Shown: positions 45,225 to 54,800 of the stretch, piece after piece
How positions within the stretch are numbered: the first letter of the stretch is position 1
Layout of the letters: every line of letters begins with the position of its first letter
Source of the DNA: Desulfobacter hydrogenophilus
GTDB lineage: Bacteria; Desulfobacterota; Desulfobacteria; Desulfobacterales; Desulfobacteraceae
Assembly (NCBI RefSeq): GCF_004319545.1
Contig: NZ_CP036313.1
Span: 3,908,501-3,972,500 of the forward strand
Direction of reading: 5' to 3'
DNA: 64,000 bases
The notes under the pieces: generated by a model
Databases searched by the model: none
The model's input: only the letters and a program-made list of their open reading frames with translations
Told to the model about the DNA's origin: nothing
Position numbers and translations under genes: made by a program

Positions 45225-45620
45225 CTATCGAATCATCGGTAGCAGTACCTCATTGCCAGGGTCACTCAAATCAATACGAACTTCGGTTTTGTCACCCTGA
45301 TTGAAAAAGACAGGGATACCTTTTGCCCTGATTGTTTCTAATAGGGCCTCATCGAATAGAGCCGAAATTTTGTGAATACTGAGTCCTTCAACCCGTTTGT
45401 CTTCATGAAGCAAAACTTCGGCATCAACGGGAGTTTCAAAAATAGGGCAGCCCCGTTCAGGATCACCGCCCCAAATGGACAGATTCAAATCCAAGCAGTC
45501 CCAATAGGTGTCTTTCTCCAGGGTAAAACTGACCAAAGAAAGATCATCAATGGTTTCTCTGGCGCTTTCAAGCTCGGTCAGAATTTCTTCAAGTTCAAGC
45601 ACATCATTTTCAATACTCAT
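45225..45620 (-). CDS. Small acidic protein, paralogue of the 44,310-44,726 product
   Basis: This 131-residue acidic protein starts at ATG 45,620 (MSIENDVLELEEILTELESA), with TGGAGAAAGC upstream; the frame is open to 45,725 without need. The core YWDCLDLNLSIWGGDPERGC, the helix ISALFDEALLETIRAKGI and the end GDKTEVRIDLSDPGNEVLLP match the paralogue downstream position by position. The N-terminal 25 residues form an acidic helix. The pair flanking a DUF2787 gene on a mobile island suggests a small accessory module. I know no function. Confidence 0.65.
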   Translation of the reverse strand: MSIENDVLELEEILTELESARETIDDLSLVSFTLEKDTYWDCLDLNLSIWGGDPERGCPIFETPVDAEVLLHEDKRVEGLSIHKISALFDEALLETIRAKGIPVFFNQGDKTEVRIDLSDPGNEVLLPMIR

Positions 45621-45751
45621 AATGCTTTCTCCACAAATGGAAATAGGCCAGACAATCCTCCACCATGGGATAGTCTGCATATTTTTTGATTTTTTGGTTT
45701 CTATCGTCTGATTGGCGATTGCCAATGGTGAGGGTCTTCTAAGGTGGGATA

Positions 45752-46087
45752 CTACTTTGCCCAGTCAGGCATCAATTCATCAATCTGTTTTTCAATATCC
45801 GGGGTTACATACACCTGACACTGTCCCACCATCCCCGCCATTATAGCCAGATCATCAATGTAGCCCGCAGGCAAAAAGTCTGGGATTAGGTCCAGGGGGA
45901 AGATGAAATACCCCAGTACCCCGATGATCATGACCTTTGCCGCCACAGGGACAGCCGGATCTTTCAGCAATACATACAGTGTCAATGCCATCCTTAACAC
46001 TTTAGAACCGGCAGATTTGGGCAAGGACTGTACCTTTTTTTGAAAGCCTGTTTCGCTGTAGTGGGAACCGTAATCTTTCTTTCTCAA
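45752..46087 (-). CDS. YkvA-like DUF1232 membrane protein
   Basis: This 111-residue protein of the DUF1232 family has the signature VMIIGVLGYFIFPLDLIPDF followed by LPAGYIDDLAIMAG, in which the PxDLIPDxxPxxGxxDD pattern is diagnostic. One or two short membrane segments are expected. The TTG at 46,087 is the likely start, with AAAGGAAACGTCA before it. Family members occur widely, often on mobile or stress-related loci, without a settled role. It may share a promoter region with the divergent gene at 46,355. Confidence 0.8.
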   Translation of the reverse strand: MRKKDYGSHYSETGFQKKVQSLPKSAGSKVLRMALTLYVLLKDPAVPVAAKVMIIGVLGYFIFPLDLIPDFLPAGYIDDLAIMAGMVGQCQVYVTPDIEKQIDELMPDWAK

Positions 46088-46354
46088 TGACGTTTCCTTT
46101 GTTGCATAGGTTTTTTTCCACAGCCCCCAGCATGCCTTCAGGAAAAACCAGTAAAACTATGCAAGGGGAAAAAATATTTTCTATGGAAATAATATATGCT
46201 TGAAAGGCCTATAGATACGTCATCAAACCAATGGATTCACCTGTAAATATAAGTATTTGAAATAGATATAATAATATTGAGGCCCTGATATGCTGGTAAT
46301 GGTGGCATCCGGGGTTCTGTTTGTATTCATCATATAATGACAAAGGAGAACACC

Positions 46355-46960
46355 ATGGTCAGACCTAAGAAAACTACCCAGACAAGTGAAAAAGAAGAAT
46401 CCAAATCTATGATCCAGGAAGAAGAAACGGAATCAGCGAAAACTGCATCTGCTGAAAAAACCGGGGAGACTGAACCTGTCATCAGAATTTTGTACCATGG
46501 GGAATGTCCGAAGCTGACGCCCAGAGGTATGGGAAATATTAAATATGAGTTAGGTATCAACGATGAAAACGATGAGGCTTACATTCGTATTGCCGGTAAT
46601 GCCAGCAGTGGCGCTTTCAATACTAAATGGGTGGGAGTGAATGAAATCCGTGAAAGACTCGAAAAACTTGCAGAGGAGACGTTTAGGGCGATTATTTTGC
46701 AGGAACTATACAAGAGTCAGTCTTCCAACAATCACGGCTTTCTGGGGGCAATCCTGAAGGCTGAGGGCGTATTGGTGGGTGTGGAGAAGCCACCAAGTAT
46801 GTTGCAGATGGGTGAATGGACTGGATTGCTCAAAAAGATTGAATCATTGAAGAGGGAAGGGGTTAGCCTGACGGATCATATTGCTGTTGCTGCCAAGGAA
46901 CGGGCTGAAAAACGTGCTGAGGATTTGCTAAAGCGGAAATCTGTAAAAACAGACAAGTAA
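46355..46960 (+). CDS. Hypothetical 201-aa island protein
   Basis: I do not recognise a family. The N-terminal 45 residues are low-complexity and charged (KKTTQTSEKEESKSMIQEEE). A folded middle follows (VIRILYHGECPKLTPRGMGN then IKYELGINDENDEAYIRIAG), then a helical part with KWVGVNEIRERLEKLAEETF. A basic helix closes the chain (AAKERAEKRAEDLLKRKS). The middle has the look of a small single-strand or RNA-binding accessory protein, but this is only an impression. ATG 46,355 with AAAGGAGAACACC is clearly the start. It reads in the opposite direction from the DUF1232/DUF2787 genes and the same way as the NYN protein. Confidence 0.65.
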   Translation: MVRPKKTTQTSEKEESKSMIQEEETESAKTASAEKTGETEPVIRILYHGECPKLTPRGMGNIKYELGINDENDEAYIRIAGNASSGAFNTKWVGVNEIRERLEKLAEETFRAIILQELYKSQSSNNHGFLGAILKAEGVLVGVEKPPSMLQMGEWTGLLKKIESLKREGVSLTDHIAVAAKERAEKRAEDLLKRKSVKTDK

Positions 46961-47077
46961 AAATAGATTGAAGGATTCCAATACCGGTTGTTGGTATTGG
47001 AATTTTTTTCTTCTGGTAGATTTACAAAATATCAGCTATTTTCAAAACATATTTCATATTTCGAAAAGGAAACTCTC

Positions 47078-47809
47078 TTGTATCAAGACAACAAAATTGC
47101 CCTGCTTATTGACTGTGACAATGTAAGCTACAAATCAATAGAAGGCGTCATCGACGAACTTTCAAAGTATGGTAAAGTCAATATTCGCCATGCATATGGA
47201 AACTGGAAAAGTGAAAGTATGAAAGGCTGGGAAGAAAAGCTTCACCCTCATGCCATCAAGCCGATTCAGCAATTTGCATATACAAAAGGAAAAAATGCAA
47301 CAGACGCAGCAATGATCATCGATGCAATGGATATGCTCTATACTCAGGATCTTGAAGCTTTTGCCCTCATGACCAGTGACAGTGATTTTACTCCACTTGT
47401 AATGAGAATTCTTTCCAATGGTATAACTGTATACGGATTTGGAGAAAAAAAGACTCCAATGCCTTTTGTCAAAGCATGCTCCCAATTCATCTATACAGAA
47501 AATTTGGAAGAAACCGATGAAACGGAAGAAATACAAGGTGAGGCAAATGCAAAAAAGAACAGAAACCAGTTGAGGCAGGATACTGGATTGGTGAAGCTAT
47601 TGAGAACTGCTGTAGAGCATTCCGCAGATGAAAATGGATGGTCCCATTTAGGTCGTGTTGGTGAATACATCAGTAACAAGACTTCATTTTCTCCTGTCAA
47701 CTATGGCTACAAAAAGTTGGGGGAACTGATTCGGGCCTGTGAACTGTTCCAAATCGAAATGAAACACGACAATTCTGTCATGTATATCAAAGATATAAGA
47801 AAAAGCTGA
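47078..47809 (+). CDS. NYN-domain nuclease-like protein with OST-HTH/LOTUS domain
   Basis: This protein of about 243 residues joins a NYN/LabA-type PIN-like domain to a C-terminal OST-HTH (LOTUS) domain. The NYN part shows KIALLIDCDNVSYKSIEGVI (first acid cluster), ATDAAMIIDAMDML and FALMTSDSDFTPLVMRIL, the aspartates of a metal-dependent ribonuclease site. The C-terminal 70 residues (LVKLLRTAVEHSADENGWSH then LGRVGEYISNKTSFSPVNYG, YKKLGELIRACELFQIE) fit OST-HTH, a proposed RNA-binding module. The open frame reaches to 46,988, but TTG 47,078 with AAAAGGAAAC is the more natural start. RNA cleavage, perhaps in RNA turnover or defence, is inferred from the family. Confidence 0.82.
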   Translation: MYQDNKIALLIDCDNVSYKSIEGVIDELSKYGKVNIRHAYGNWKSESMKGWEEKLHPHAIKPIQQFAYTKGKNATDAAMIIDAMDMLYTQDLEAFALMTSDSDFTPLVMRILSNGITVYGFGEKKTPMPFVKACSQFIYTENLEETDETEEIQGEANAKKNRNQLRQDTGLVKLLRTAVEHSADENGWSHLGRVGEYISNKTSFSPVNYGYKKLGELIRACELFQIEMKHDNSVMYIKDIRKS

Positions 47810-47858
47810 CGATTCATCGCTAAAACCGCAATTTATTTGTTTTCTGCGTATATCAAGA

Positions 47859-48020
47859 GTGGTTGAACCGCAAGACGATCTGCCCAAGTGGTCTGGATAC
47901 AAAAATTATTTCGAGGTGCTGTATGTAAACTGTTTCATTGACGAAACGGCAAAAAAATCATTTTACGGGAGGGACTGGTTGGATAAGTGCTCACCACCGC
48001 ATTCAACATTCCGAAATTAG
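47859..48020 (+). CDS. Possible 53-aa protein
   Basis: A GTG-started frame reads VEPQDDLPKWSGYKNYFEVL then YVNCFIDETAKKSFYGRDWL. The composition is protein-like (aromatics, charged residues, few rare patterns), but the ribosome binding site is poor and no family is recognised. It may be a small gene or the tail of a lost one. The frame also extends upstream without a stop into the end of the previous gene. Confidence 0.25.
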   Translation: MVEPQDDLPKWSGYKNYFEVLYVNCFIDETAKKSFYGRDWLDKCSPPHSTFRN

Positions 48021-48179
48021 GCCATTCCTTACTCTATGCCGGTTTATCCCGGCGTTTTCATACTGTCCCCGGAATTCCTGAGAAGAGTGACCACTCGTTC
48101 ATGACCTCTTGTATAGACAATATGTCATCGTATGATATCATGGCCGAATCTTTATCGAACTCGAAAGGAGACCTGAACC

Positions 48180-48880
48180 ATGGGAACCATCAAAATTTTT
48201 GATCTGAGGCGCTTAGTTTCTTGGTTTAAAGAGATTTGTTGCTGGCTATGGGAAGCACGATTAGGTTTTACATGCTTCGGAGTTCTTATCATTTTTTTTA
48301 CCGTTAGTTTTTGTGTATGTACTGAGTCTTCAATAAGGTTATCAGGTCTTGCCCTTCAAATAATGGGAATGTGCTTAGCTATAAGGGGACTTTTGAAGGT
48401 CAGAACATATTTTCAGCATCCTTCCATCCGTAATTTGTTTCAGGGATGGTTTAATCAATTCCCTAAATGGAGAAACAACAGGAGAATACATCTTAAAGGT
48501 GCCATAACGGGTGTATCTGACATAAATGCAAATGTAAGTATCTGGACAAACGATAATCCAGGTGATCTTATTGAGAGGCGTATTGAGGCGATTCTACAAA
48601 ACGTTGAGAGATTAAAAGATTTTCAAAAAAAAGTAGTGATGAACTCGGTATATTGAAAAATAATTTTGAAACGTTCCAAAAAAAAACCGACCAGAGGTTA
48701 ACGGATACTGAAGAGGACATTAAATCAGATTTAGAATCACTACACACAGATGATATTTTACCTTCGTTGGTTGGCCTTTTATGGGTAACGTTTGGAATTG
48801 CTTTTAGCACGATGCCTCAAGAAATTATCAAAACTATAGAACTCTGTAAGACCGTCAATATCAATTATTTTATCTCTTAA
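48180..48880 (+). CDS. Membrane/coiled-coil protein split at an A8 slippery site
   Basis: The zero frame gives 158 residues from ATG 48,180 (CGAAAGGAGACC upstream) and stops at 48,656; the rest lies in the -1 frame to 48,880. The switch falls at eight A's (48,625-48,632) read C-AAA-AAA, i.e. A_AAA_AAA, a known -1 slippery pattern. Rejoined, the text flows as DFQKKSSDELGILKNNFETF then QKKTDQRLTDTEEDIKSDLE, a continuous coiled coil. The fused protein (about 233 aa) has two N-terminal membrane helices (FTCFGVLIIFFTVSF, GLALQIMGMCLAI), the coiled coil, and a third hydrophobic helix (LVGLLWVTFGIAFST). It is either a programmed or transcriptional frameshift, or a simple homopolymer mutation. Confidence 0.6.
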
Positions 48881-49137
48881 TGGGACACCACTCGTCCTGA
48901 GATGGCCCCTCCCTGTCGTCAACATAATGCCAACTCGATCCCGGGAAGACTTGAGGTGGTAGGGTAATTACATAGGCGTGTAAGGGACATCAATAGGCTT
49001 CCAATCCCAATGGCTCCTACGAAAGAACAAAACGTAATACAAAAAAAGTGTCTAAACTTTTTTAAAAATATGAAATAGTAAATAAAAATTTGGGCACTTT
49101 AGAAATGTGAATGGTTGACATTGAGTAATCCATCCTT
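48881..49137. other. Intergenic stretch, no gene seen
   Basis: Between the membrane protein and the right-end repeat. The middle (gatggcccctccctgtcgtc ... gaggtggtagggtaatt) has a different, GC-richer composition and may be a scrap of an insertion sequence, but I cannot name it. Confidence 0.35.
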
Positions 49138-49221
49138 CAAGATCCAACAGATGAACCAGCATCAGTCCTTCTTGACCGCACCAAAGCAGAACGTGAAGCC
49201 ATGAAACCCCAAAAAAAATAA
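49138..49221 (+). pseudogene. HsdS C-terminal tail remnant, second copy
   Basis: This reads DPTDEPASVLLDRTKAEREA then MKPQKK and stop. It is the last 27 residues of a type I specificity subunit, close to the copy at 28,239. The stop here (TAA at 49,219) shows where hsdS ended in the ancestor. It runs straight into a truncated copy of the 95-aa gene, because a deletion has removed that gene's first 30 or so codons. Confidence 0.65.
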
Positions 49222-49223
49222 CA

Positions 49224-49425
49224 AATCAAACTGGTATTCAAGGAAAAAGATTCTGTACTGAATACCAAGTCGTTTTTTAAAGCGGATGTTACTGGCTTGT
49301 CGGAAACAGGGACGCATCTGGTATTGGAAAATGTAAAAGCAAGGAAATACATTTTCTTTTCAACTCATATCAAAAAACGTATTGTACCGATAAACAATAT
49401 CTCGATAATCCAAATTCTGGGTGAA
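49224..49425 (+). pseudogene. Truncated third copy of the 95-aa Sm-like gene
   Basis: This copy starts at about codon 30 (KLVFKEKDSVLNTKSFFKAD) and keeps the rest through IQILGE and the stop. It is almost identical to copy 2 but lacks the start. The conserved hairpin (49,443-49,463) and the tRNA terminator follow. Confidence 0.7.
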
Positions 49426-49584
49426 TAAGGAACGTTAGAGTAAGATTGAATCCGTTTCAATCTCGTTCATGAAAAAGGGGAGTCTCAACGTCATTTTTGG
49501 GGTTCCTGCTTTCTGCGAACTTGACATGTATCCCCAATTGAAACAACAAAAATCCCCAAAAGACCGGAAGAGGACCGGAGGCAC

Positions 49585-49617
49585 AAAAAAAGCCCTCAAG
49601 AAAATCCCCTGAGAGCC
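49585..49617 (-). terminator. Intrinsic terminator of tRNA-Arg
   Basis: Read on the minus strand, ggctctcaggggattttctt and then gagggc form a stem, followed by a run of seven T's. It lies 11 bases downstream of the tRNA 3' end. The same terminator accompanies att copies 1 and 2. Confidence 0.75.
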
Positions 49618-49628
49618 TAAGTGGTAAA

Positions 49629-49705
<77 letters not shown>

Positions 49706-50172
49706 AAACAGGAGAGACTTTTAACAAATCCAAGTGGTTTTGGCAAGATAAAAAAATACTAAAAACAATTTTTTTTGCAACTCCGGGTCAATCCTGGGCC
49801 AGTGGTTCACAAAAGAGATCAAAAAAAGCATGGGGCAGTTTTGATTGTTGTCCAGGGGGGGGGTATGGAATTCGGTTCTAATTGATTGGCCAATTCATAG
49901 AGGCCGATTTTCATAGCTTGGGACATTGCTATAAGCTCACAATTTTTATGATAGGCAGGCGGAGCATGGGCATTTGATTTTCATCCCGCTAATTTTGCGA
50001 GAATTTCGAATGTATCCCGGGTAGATGGTTCATATTTTAAGCTTTCCTAAATATTATTATGTTACAAGACGTTTAAAGGCTTGATTCTATGCTGAAATAC
50101 TGTTAAATTTCCACCCTTAATTTTACTATTTCAAGGCCTTGTGCATGAATCGAGCAGGCTAAAGAGACATCA
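49706..50172. other. Intergenic region upstream of prfC
   Basis: It holds the tRNA-Arg promoter (minus strand) and the prfC promoter, neither sharply definable. A run of nine G's occurs near 49,855. No gene of note is seen. Confidence 0.4.
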
Positions 50173-51789
50173 ATGACAAACCCCACAAACAGAACATTAG
50201 ATAAAACATTATTAGCGGAAATAAAAAAGCGCAGAACATTCGGCATTATCAGCCATCCGGATGCTGGTAAAACAACATTGACGGAAAAATTATTGTTGTT
50301 CGGTGGTGCCATTCAACAGGCCGGTGCCGTAAAATCCAAAAAAGCTGCCCGGGCCGCCACCTCGGATTTTTTATCCATTGAGCAAGAAAGAGGGATTTCT
50401 GTATCGTCTTCCGTGATGAAGTTCAACTATAAGGATTATGAAATCAATCTTCTGGACACCCCGGGACATAAGGATTTCAGTGAGGATACCTACCGGGTGC
50501 TCACCGCGGTTGACTGTGCTGTGATGATCATTGACTCTGCCAAGGGGGTGGAACCCCAGACCCAGAAGCTGATGGAAGTATGCCGGATGCGCAATACGCC
50601 GATCATCACTTTTATTAACAAGCTTGATCGGGAGGGGCTTGAGCCCCTTGATATTTTCCAGGACATTGAGGATAAGCTGCAAATTGAGTGCGTGCCTTTG
50701 ACCTGGCCCATCGGTATGGGAAAGCGGTTTAAAGGGGTGTATAATCTGGAAGAACAGCAGTTGGGGATTTTTACGTCGGGATACACCCCTAAAAATGATG
50801 ACGGGGTATTGATCAAGGACCTTGATGATCCCGTGCTGGATGAAATGATCGGCCAGAGTCCGGCGGATCAGCTGCGCGAGGATGTTGAGCTGCTGTCCGT
50901 GGCTGCCGAACCTTTTAATCTTGACCTTTATCTTAACGGCACCCAAACCCCGGTATTTTTTGGTTCCGCCGTCAATAACTTTGGGGTCCGGGAGATGCTG
51001 AACGCATTTGTCCGGATTGCACCATGTCCCGGGGTCCGGCCCACAGCGTCCCGGGATGTGGATCCTTGTGAAGCGGCTTTTTCAGGGTTCACCTTTAAAA
51101 TCCAGGCCAATATGGATCCCGAGCACAGGGACAGAATTGCTTTTTTCAGGATCTGTTCGGGAAAATTCACCAAAGGCATGAAAGTGCGGCACCACCGCAT
51201 TGGAAAAGATATCAAACTTGCCAATGCCACCATTTTCATGGCCCAGGAGCGGTCCAATGTGGAAGAGGCGTATCCGGGGGACATCATCGGCATCCACAAC
51301 CACGGCACCATCAAGATCGGGGATACTTTTACGACAAAAGAACCCTTGAAATTTTTGGGTATACCCAATTTTGCCCCAGAACATTTCAGACGGGTGCTGC
51401 TAAAAGATCCTTTGAAAGCCAAGGCCTTGACAAAGGGGCTGACCCAGTTGGCGGAAGAGGGCACCATCCAGGTATTCCGCCCTTTGCAGGGGAACATGCA
51501 TATCATCGGTGCTGTGGGCGTACTTCAGTTTGATGTGACCATGGCACGGCTTAAGGCTGAGTACAATGTGAATGCCGGATATGAGACCATTGACCTGTCC
51601 GTGGCCCGATGGGTAGGATGCGAAAGCGAATCTTATCTTAAGGATTTTATCCGGGAAAATGAATCCAGCCTGACCCGGGACGCAGAAGGGCGTTTGACTT
51701 TTTTGACCACCAGTGAATATCAGCTTGGGTTTACCCGGGAGGACTGGCCGGAAATTGAGTTTCATAAAACAAGGGAACACAACGAGTAG
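50173..51789 (+). CDS. prfC: Peptide chain release factor 3
   Basis: This is a translational GTPase of 538 residues that removes RF1/RF2 from the ribosome after termination. The GTP-binding motifs are clear: G1 [15 protein letters not shown], the switch region [20 protein letters not shown]3 [16 protein letters not shown], and G4 FINKLDREG. The C-terminal domain has the RF3-specific ending ([20 protein letters not shown]). Length is right for RF3 and the start ATG at 50,173 gives [11 protein letters not shown]. It is the first core gene beyond the tRNA-Arg and is transcribed away from the island. Confidence 0.97.
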   Translation: MTNPTNRTLDKTLLAEIKKRRTFGIISHPDAGKTTLTEKLLLFGGAIQQAGAVKSKKAARAATSDFLSIEQERGISVSSSVMKFNYKDYEINLLDTPGHKDFSEDTYRVLTAVDCAVMIIDSAKGVEPQTQKLMEVCRMRNTPIITFINKLDREGLEPLDIFQDIEDKLQIECVPLTWPIGMGKRFKGVYNLEEQQLGIFTSGYTPKNDDGVLIKDLDDPVLDEMIGQSPADQLREDVELLSVAAEPFNLDLYLNGTQTPVFFGSAVNNFGVREMLNAFVRIAPCPGVRPTASRDVDPCEAAFSGFTFKIQANMDPEHRDRIAFFRICSGKFTKGMKVRHHRIGKDIKLANATIFMAQERSNVEEAYPGDIIGIHNHGTIKIGDTFTTKEPLKFLGIPNFAPEHFRRVLLKDPLKAKALTKGLTQLAEEGTIQVFRPLQGNMHIIGAVGVLQFDVTMARLKAEYNVNAGYETIDLSVARWVGCESESYLKDFIRENESSLTRDAEGRLTFLTTSEYQLGFTREDWPEIEFHKTREHNE

Positions 51790-51862
51790 GATTCATAGCC
51801 AAGCCGTTTGCAAAAGATTTAAATTTTGACTTGGTGGTAAAGATGACCATCTTTGAATAATT

Positions 51863-54800
51863 ATGCGAGATCCTTTTAGAAAAATACCGTTTAACTATAC
51901 CTCGGCTGGGGATGACCAGATCATTGCACATTTGTTCGGCAATGAGATCTTAAATACCATTCATGTCCTGGAAACACTTAAGGACACAGGCCGTTCTTCC
52001 CGCCTTCTCCACCGTTTCATGGGGGACCTTTTCATCATCCGCAGGAATGCCTTTCTGTTTCAAGAACTGGTGGAACACCCCATGTTAAGGCGGCGCCTGT
52101 TTACCGAATTTGAAAATGACCTTTTCAATATTGCCGGGCATGCCGAGCATAACGAGGTTCGTATTGTGCTTGATACCTGCAGATCCTCACTTCGGCAGCT
52201 TAAAGCTCAAATCAGTGCCGTTGTAAAGGACCAAGCCCGGGTAACAAGGCGGCTTTCCCCGGTGGTGGGCAAAGCCAACATATGCTTTGACCCCTTTAAC
52301 ATTACCTCCCATACCACGGACGCCACGGACTGGCGAAGATACGCGCCGGCAGCCGTGCTACGCCCGGACCGGGAAGACCAGATCCCCAAACTGGTTAGAA
52401 AACTAAAAAACTTAAAATTTCATATCATTCCCCGGGGCGGGGGAACCGGGCTGACCGGCGGGGCCACGCCCCTGGCACCGGACTGCGTCATGATTAATAC
52501 GGAAAAGTTGAACACAATTTTTCCCATTGAACACCGCAAAACAAAAGACGGTAGAGATTATGCGGTGATGCCCATGGAAGCCGGAGTCATCACCCAGGAT
52601 GCCAAGGATGCGGCGGCGGCCCAGGGGTATATTTTTGCCACAGATCCCACCTCTGCCTGGGCCTGTACCATTGGCGGCAATCTGGCGGAAAACGCCGGTG
52701 GTAAAACAGCCGTGCTCTATGGCACCGCCATTGACAATGTTTTGTCTTTCAGGATCACTATGCCCGACGGCCATCTGCTGACAGTGACACGCCAGGACCA
52801 TCCCCTGCGCAAAATTTTGTACGAGGATACGCTTCGCTTTGTGGTCAAAGATGAAAACGGACAGGTTCTGGACACCATTGAACTGACCGGGGCGGATGTC
52901 CGTAAAAAGGGCCTGGGCAAGGATGTCACCAATAAAGTGTTAGGCGGTCTGCCGGGGCTGCAGAAAGAGGGGTGTGACGGCATCATCACCTGGGCCGAAT
53001 TTATTCTCTACCCTGAATTTGCACACAAGGCCACCTGCTGCATTGAATTTTTCGGCAATGACATGACCGAGGCCGGCAAGGTGATTACTCAAATCTGCAC
53101 CCGGTTTGACAACAGTGATCCTGCGCTCATGGCCCTGGAACATTTTGACGAAGAATACATCAAGGCCATCAAATACAAGACCAAGCGGTCCGTGGGAGAC
53201 AGGCTTAAAGCCGTATTGCTCATTGATATGGTCTCCAATGATCCAGACATCCTTGACCAGGGCATGCGTGGTATAGAAACGATCCTGGACGCCTATGACA
53301 AGACCGGGCTCTCCATTGCCCGGGACAGGAATGAAGCTGCCCGCTACTGGGAAGACCGCAAACGGCTGGGGGCCATTGCCGCCCATACCAATGCCTTTAA
53401 GCTCAACGAAGATATTGTTCTTCCCATTGACAGTCTGGCCGATTTTGTCAGATTTGTTGACGAAACAAATCTTGAAGAGAAAAAATACACCCAGGGCCGG
53501 ATTATTCAAAATATCCTGACATATCTGGAGACGGCCATTCCCCTTTCCGATCCCCAGTGGCTTGGAAAAAAGGTCGGTCGGATCAAGGACCTTGCTTACG
53601 GCATCCGCAAAAAGCTCGACATTGCGTCCCGGGACGCCCTGGAAGCCTTTATTCACACCAAAAATTTTCACAGCCAAATTCAGGATCATCTGCGCGGATA
53701 CAGCCTGGTTCTCTCCAATGTGGAAAACATTTACAATGACACCCTGAGCCGTCTCATTGTCATTGCCACCCACATGCATGCAGGAGATGGTAACGTACAT
53801 GTGAATATCCCGGTGTTTTCCAATGATAAGCAGATGCTTGCCCGGGCCCACATGACCGCTGATAAAGTCATGGCAAAAGCTGTGGCACTTGACGGTGTGG
53901 TCTCCGGCGAGCACGGTATCGGCGTCACCAAATTTAAATATCTGGATAAAGATCAGGTGAGCCAATTTGATGCGTACCGCAAACAAGTGGATCCAAACGG
54001 CTTAATGAATCCGGGGAAGCTGTCCGAGCCTGATATTTTGAACAAGGTATTTACCCCATCGTTCAATCTTCTGAAACTTGAGGCTCAAATCCTCAAGCAC
54101 GGATCTTTGTCCGATCTCGCCGCGAACATTTCCAATTGTGTTCGCTGCGGTAAATGCAAGCCCCAGTGCCCGGTGTTTTATCCGGCAAGAAACATGTTTT
54201 TCCATCCCAGGAATAAAAATCTGGCCCTGGGCGCTTTGATCGAGGCGTTGCTTTACATTACCCAGCGAATCCAGTCCACAAAATTTAAGGTACTTAAAAA
54301 TCTTGAACAGATTGGCGATCATTGTACCATCTGCCACAAGTGTTTTGACAAGTGTCCGGTAAATATTGATTCCGGAATTATTTCCATTCAGGAGCGTGAA
54401 ATTCTTAAAAAAATGAATTTCAAGCATACCCCCGTGTCCACAAAATTAACCCTGGGTTATCTGGGGAACCGCAACCAGACACTGAACCCGATCATTCGTA
54501 CAGGACTTCTGACAGCCGGTAGTGCCGTCCAGCGTACGGCAGTGAAACTTGCAAAATCTGTCTCTTTTGTACCGGCGTTAAAGGAAACAAGACCGCTGCA
54601 TTTACTGCACGCCCCGGTATCCCAACCAGAGCTGACCACGCTTCGGGCCCATCTACCTTCTGCGGACAGAAACCAGGCTATTTTAATAAATCCTCCCGGA
54701 AAAATTATTTCAACGGTGTTTTATTTTCCAGGATGCGGCAGTGAGCGCATGTTTTCCAATATCTCAAAGGCAACCATTTTTCTGCTGCTTTCCCAAGGGC

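Noticed and set aside
47987..48202. 71-codon ORF before the membrane protein
   Set aside because: It overlaps the well-supported start of the 48,180 gene and has no family resemblance.
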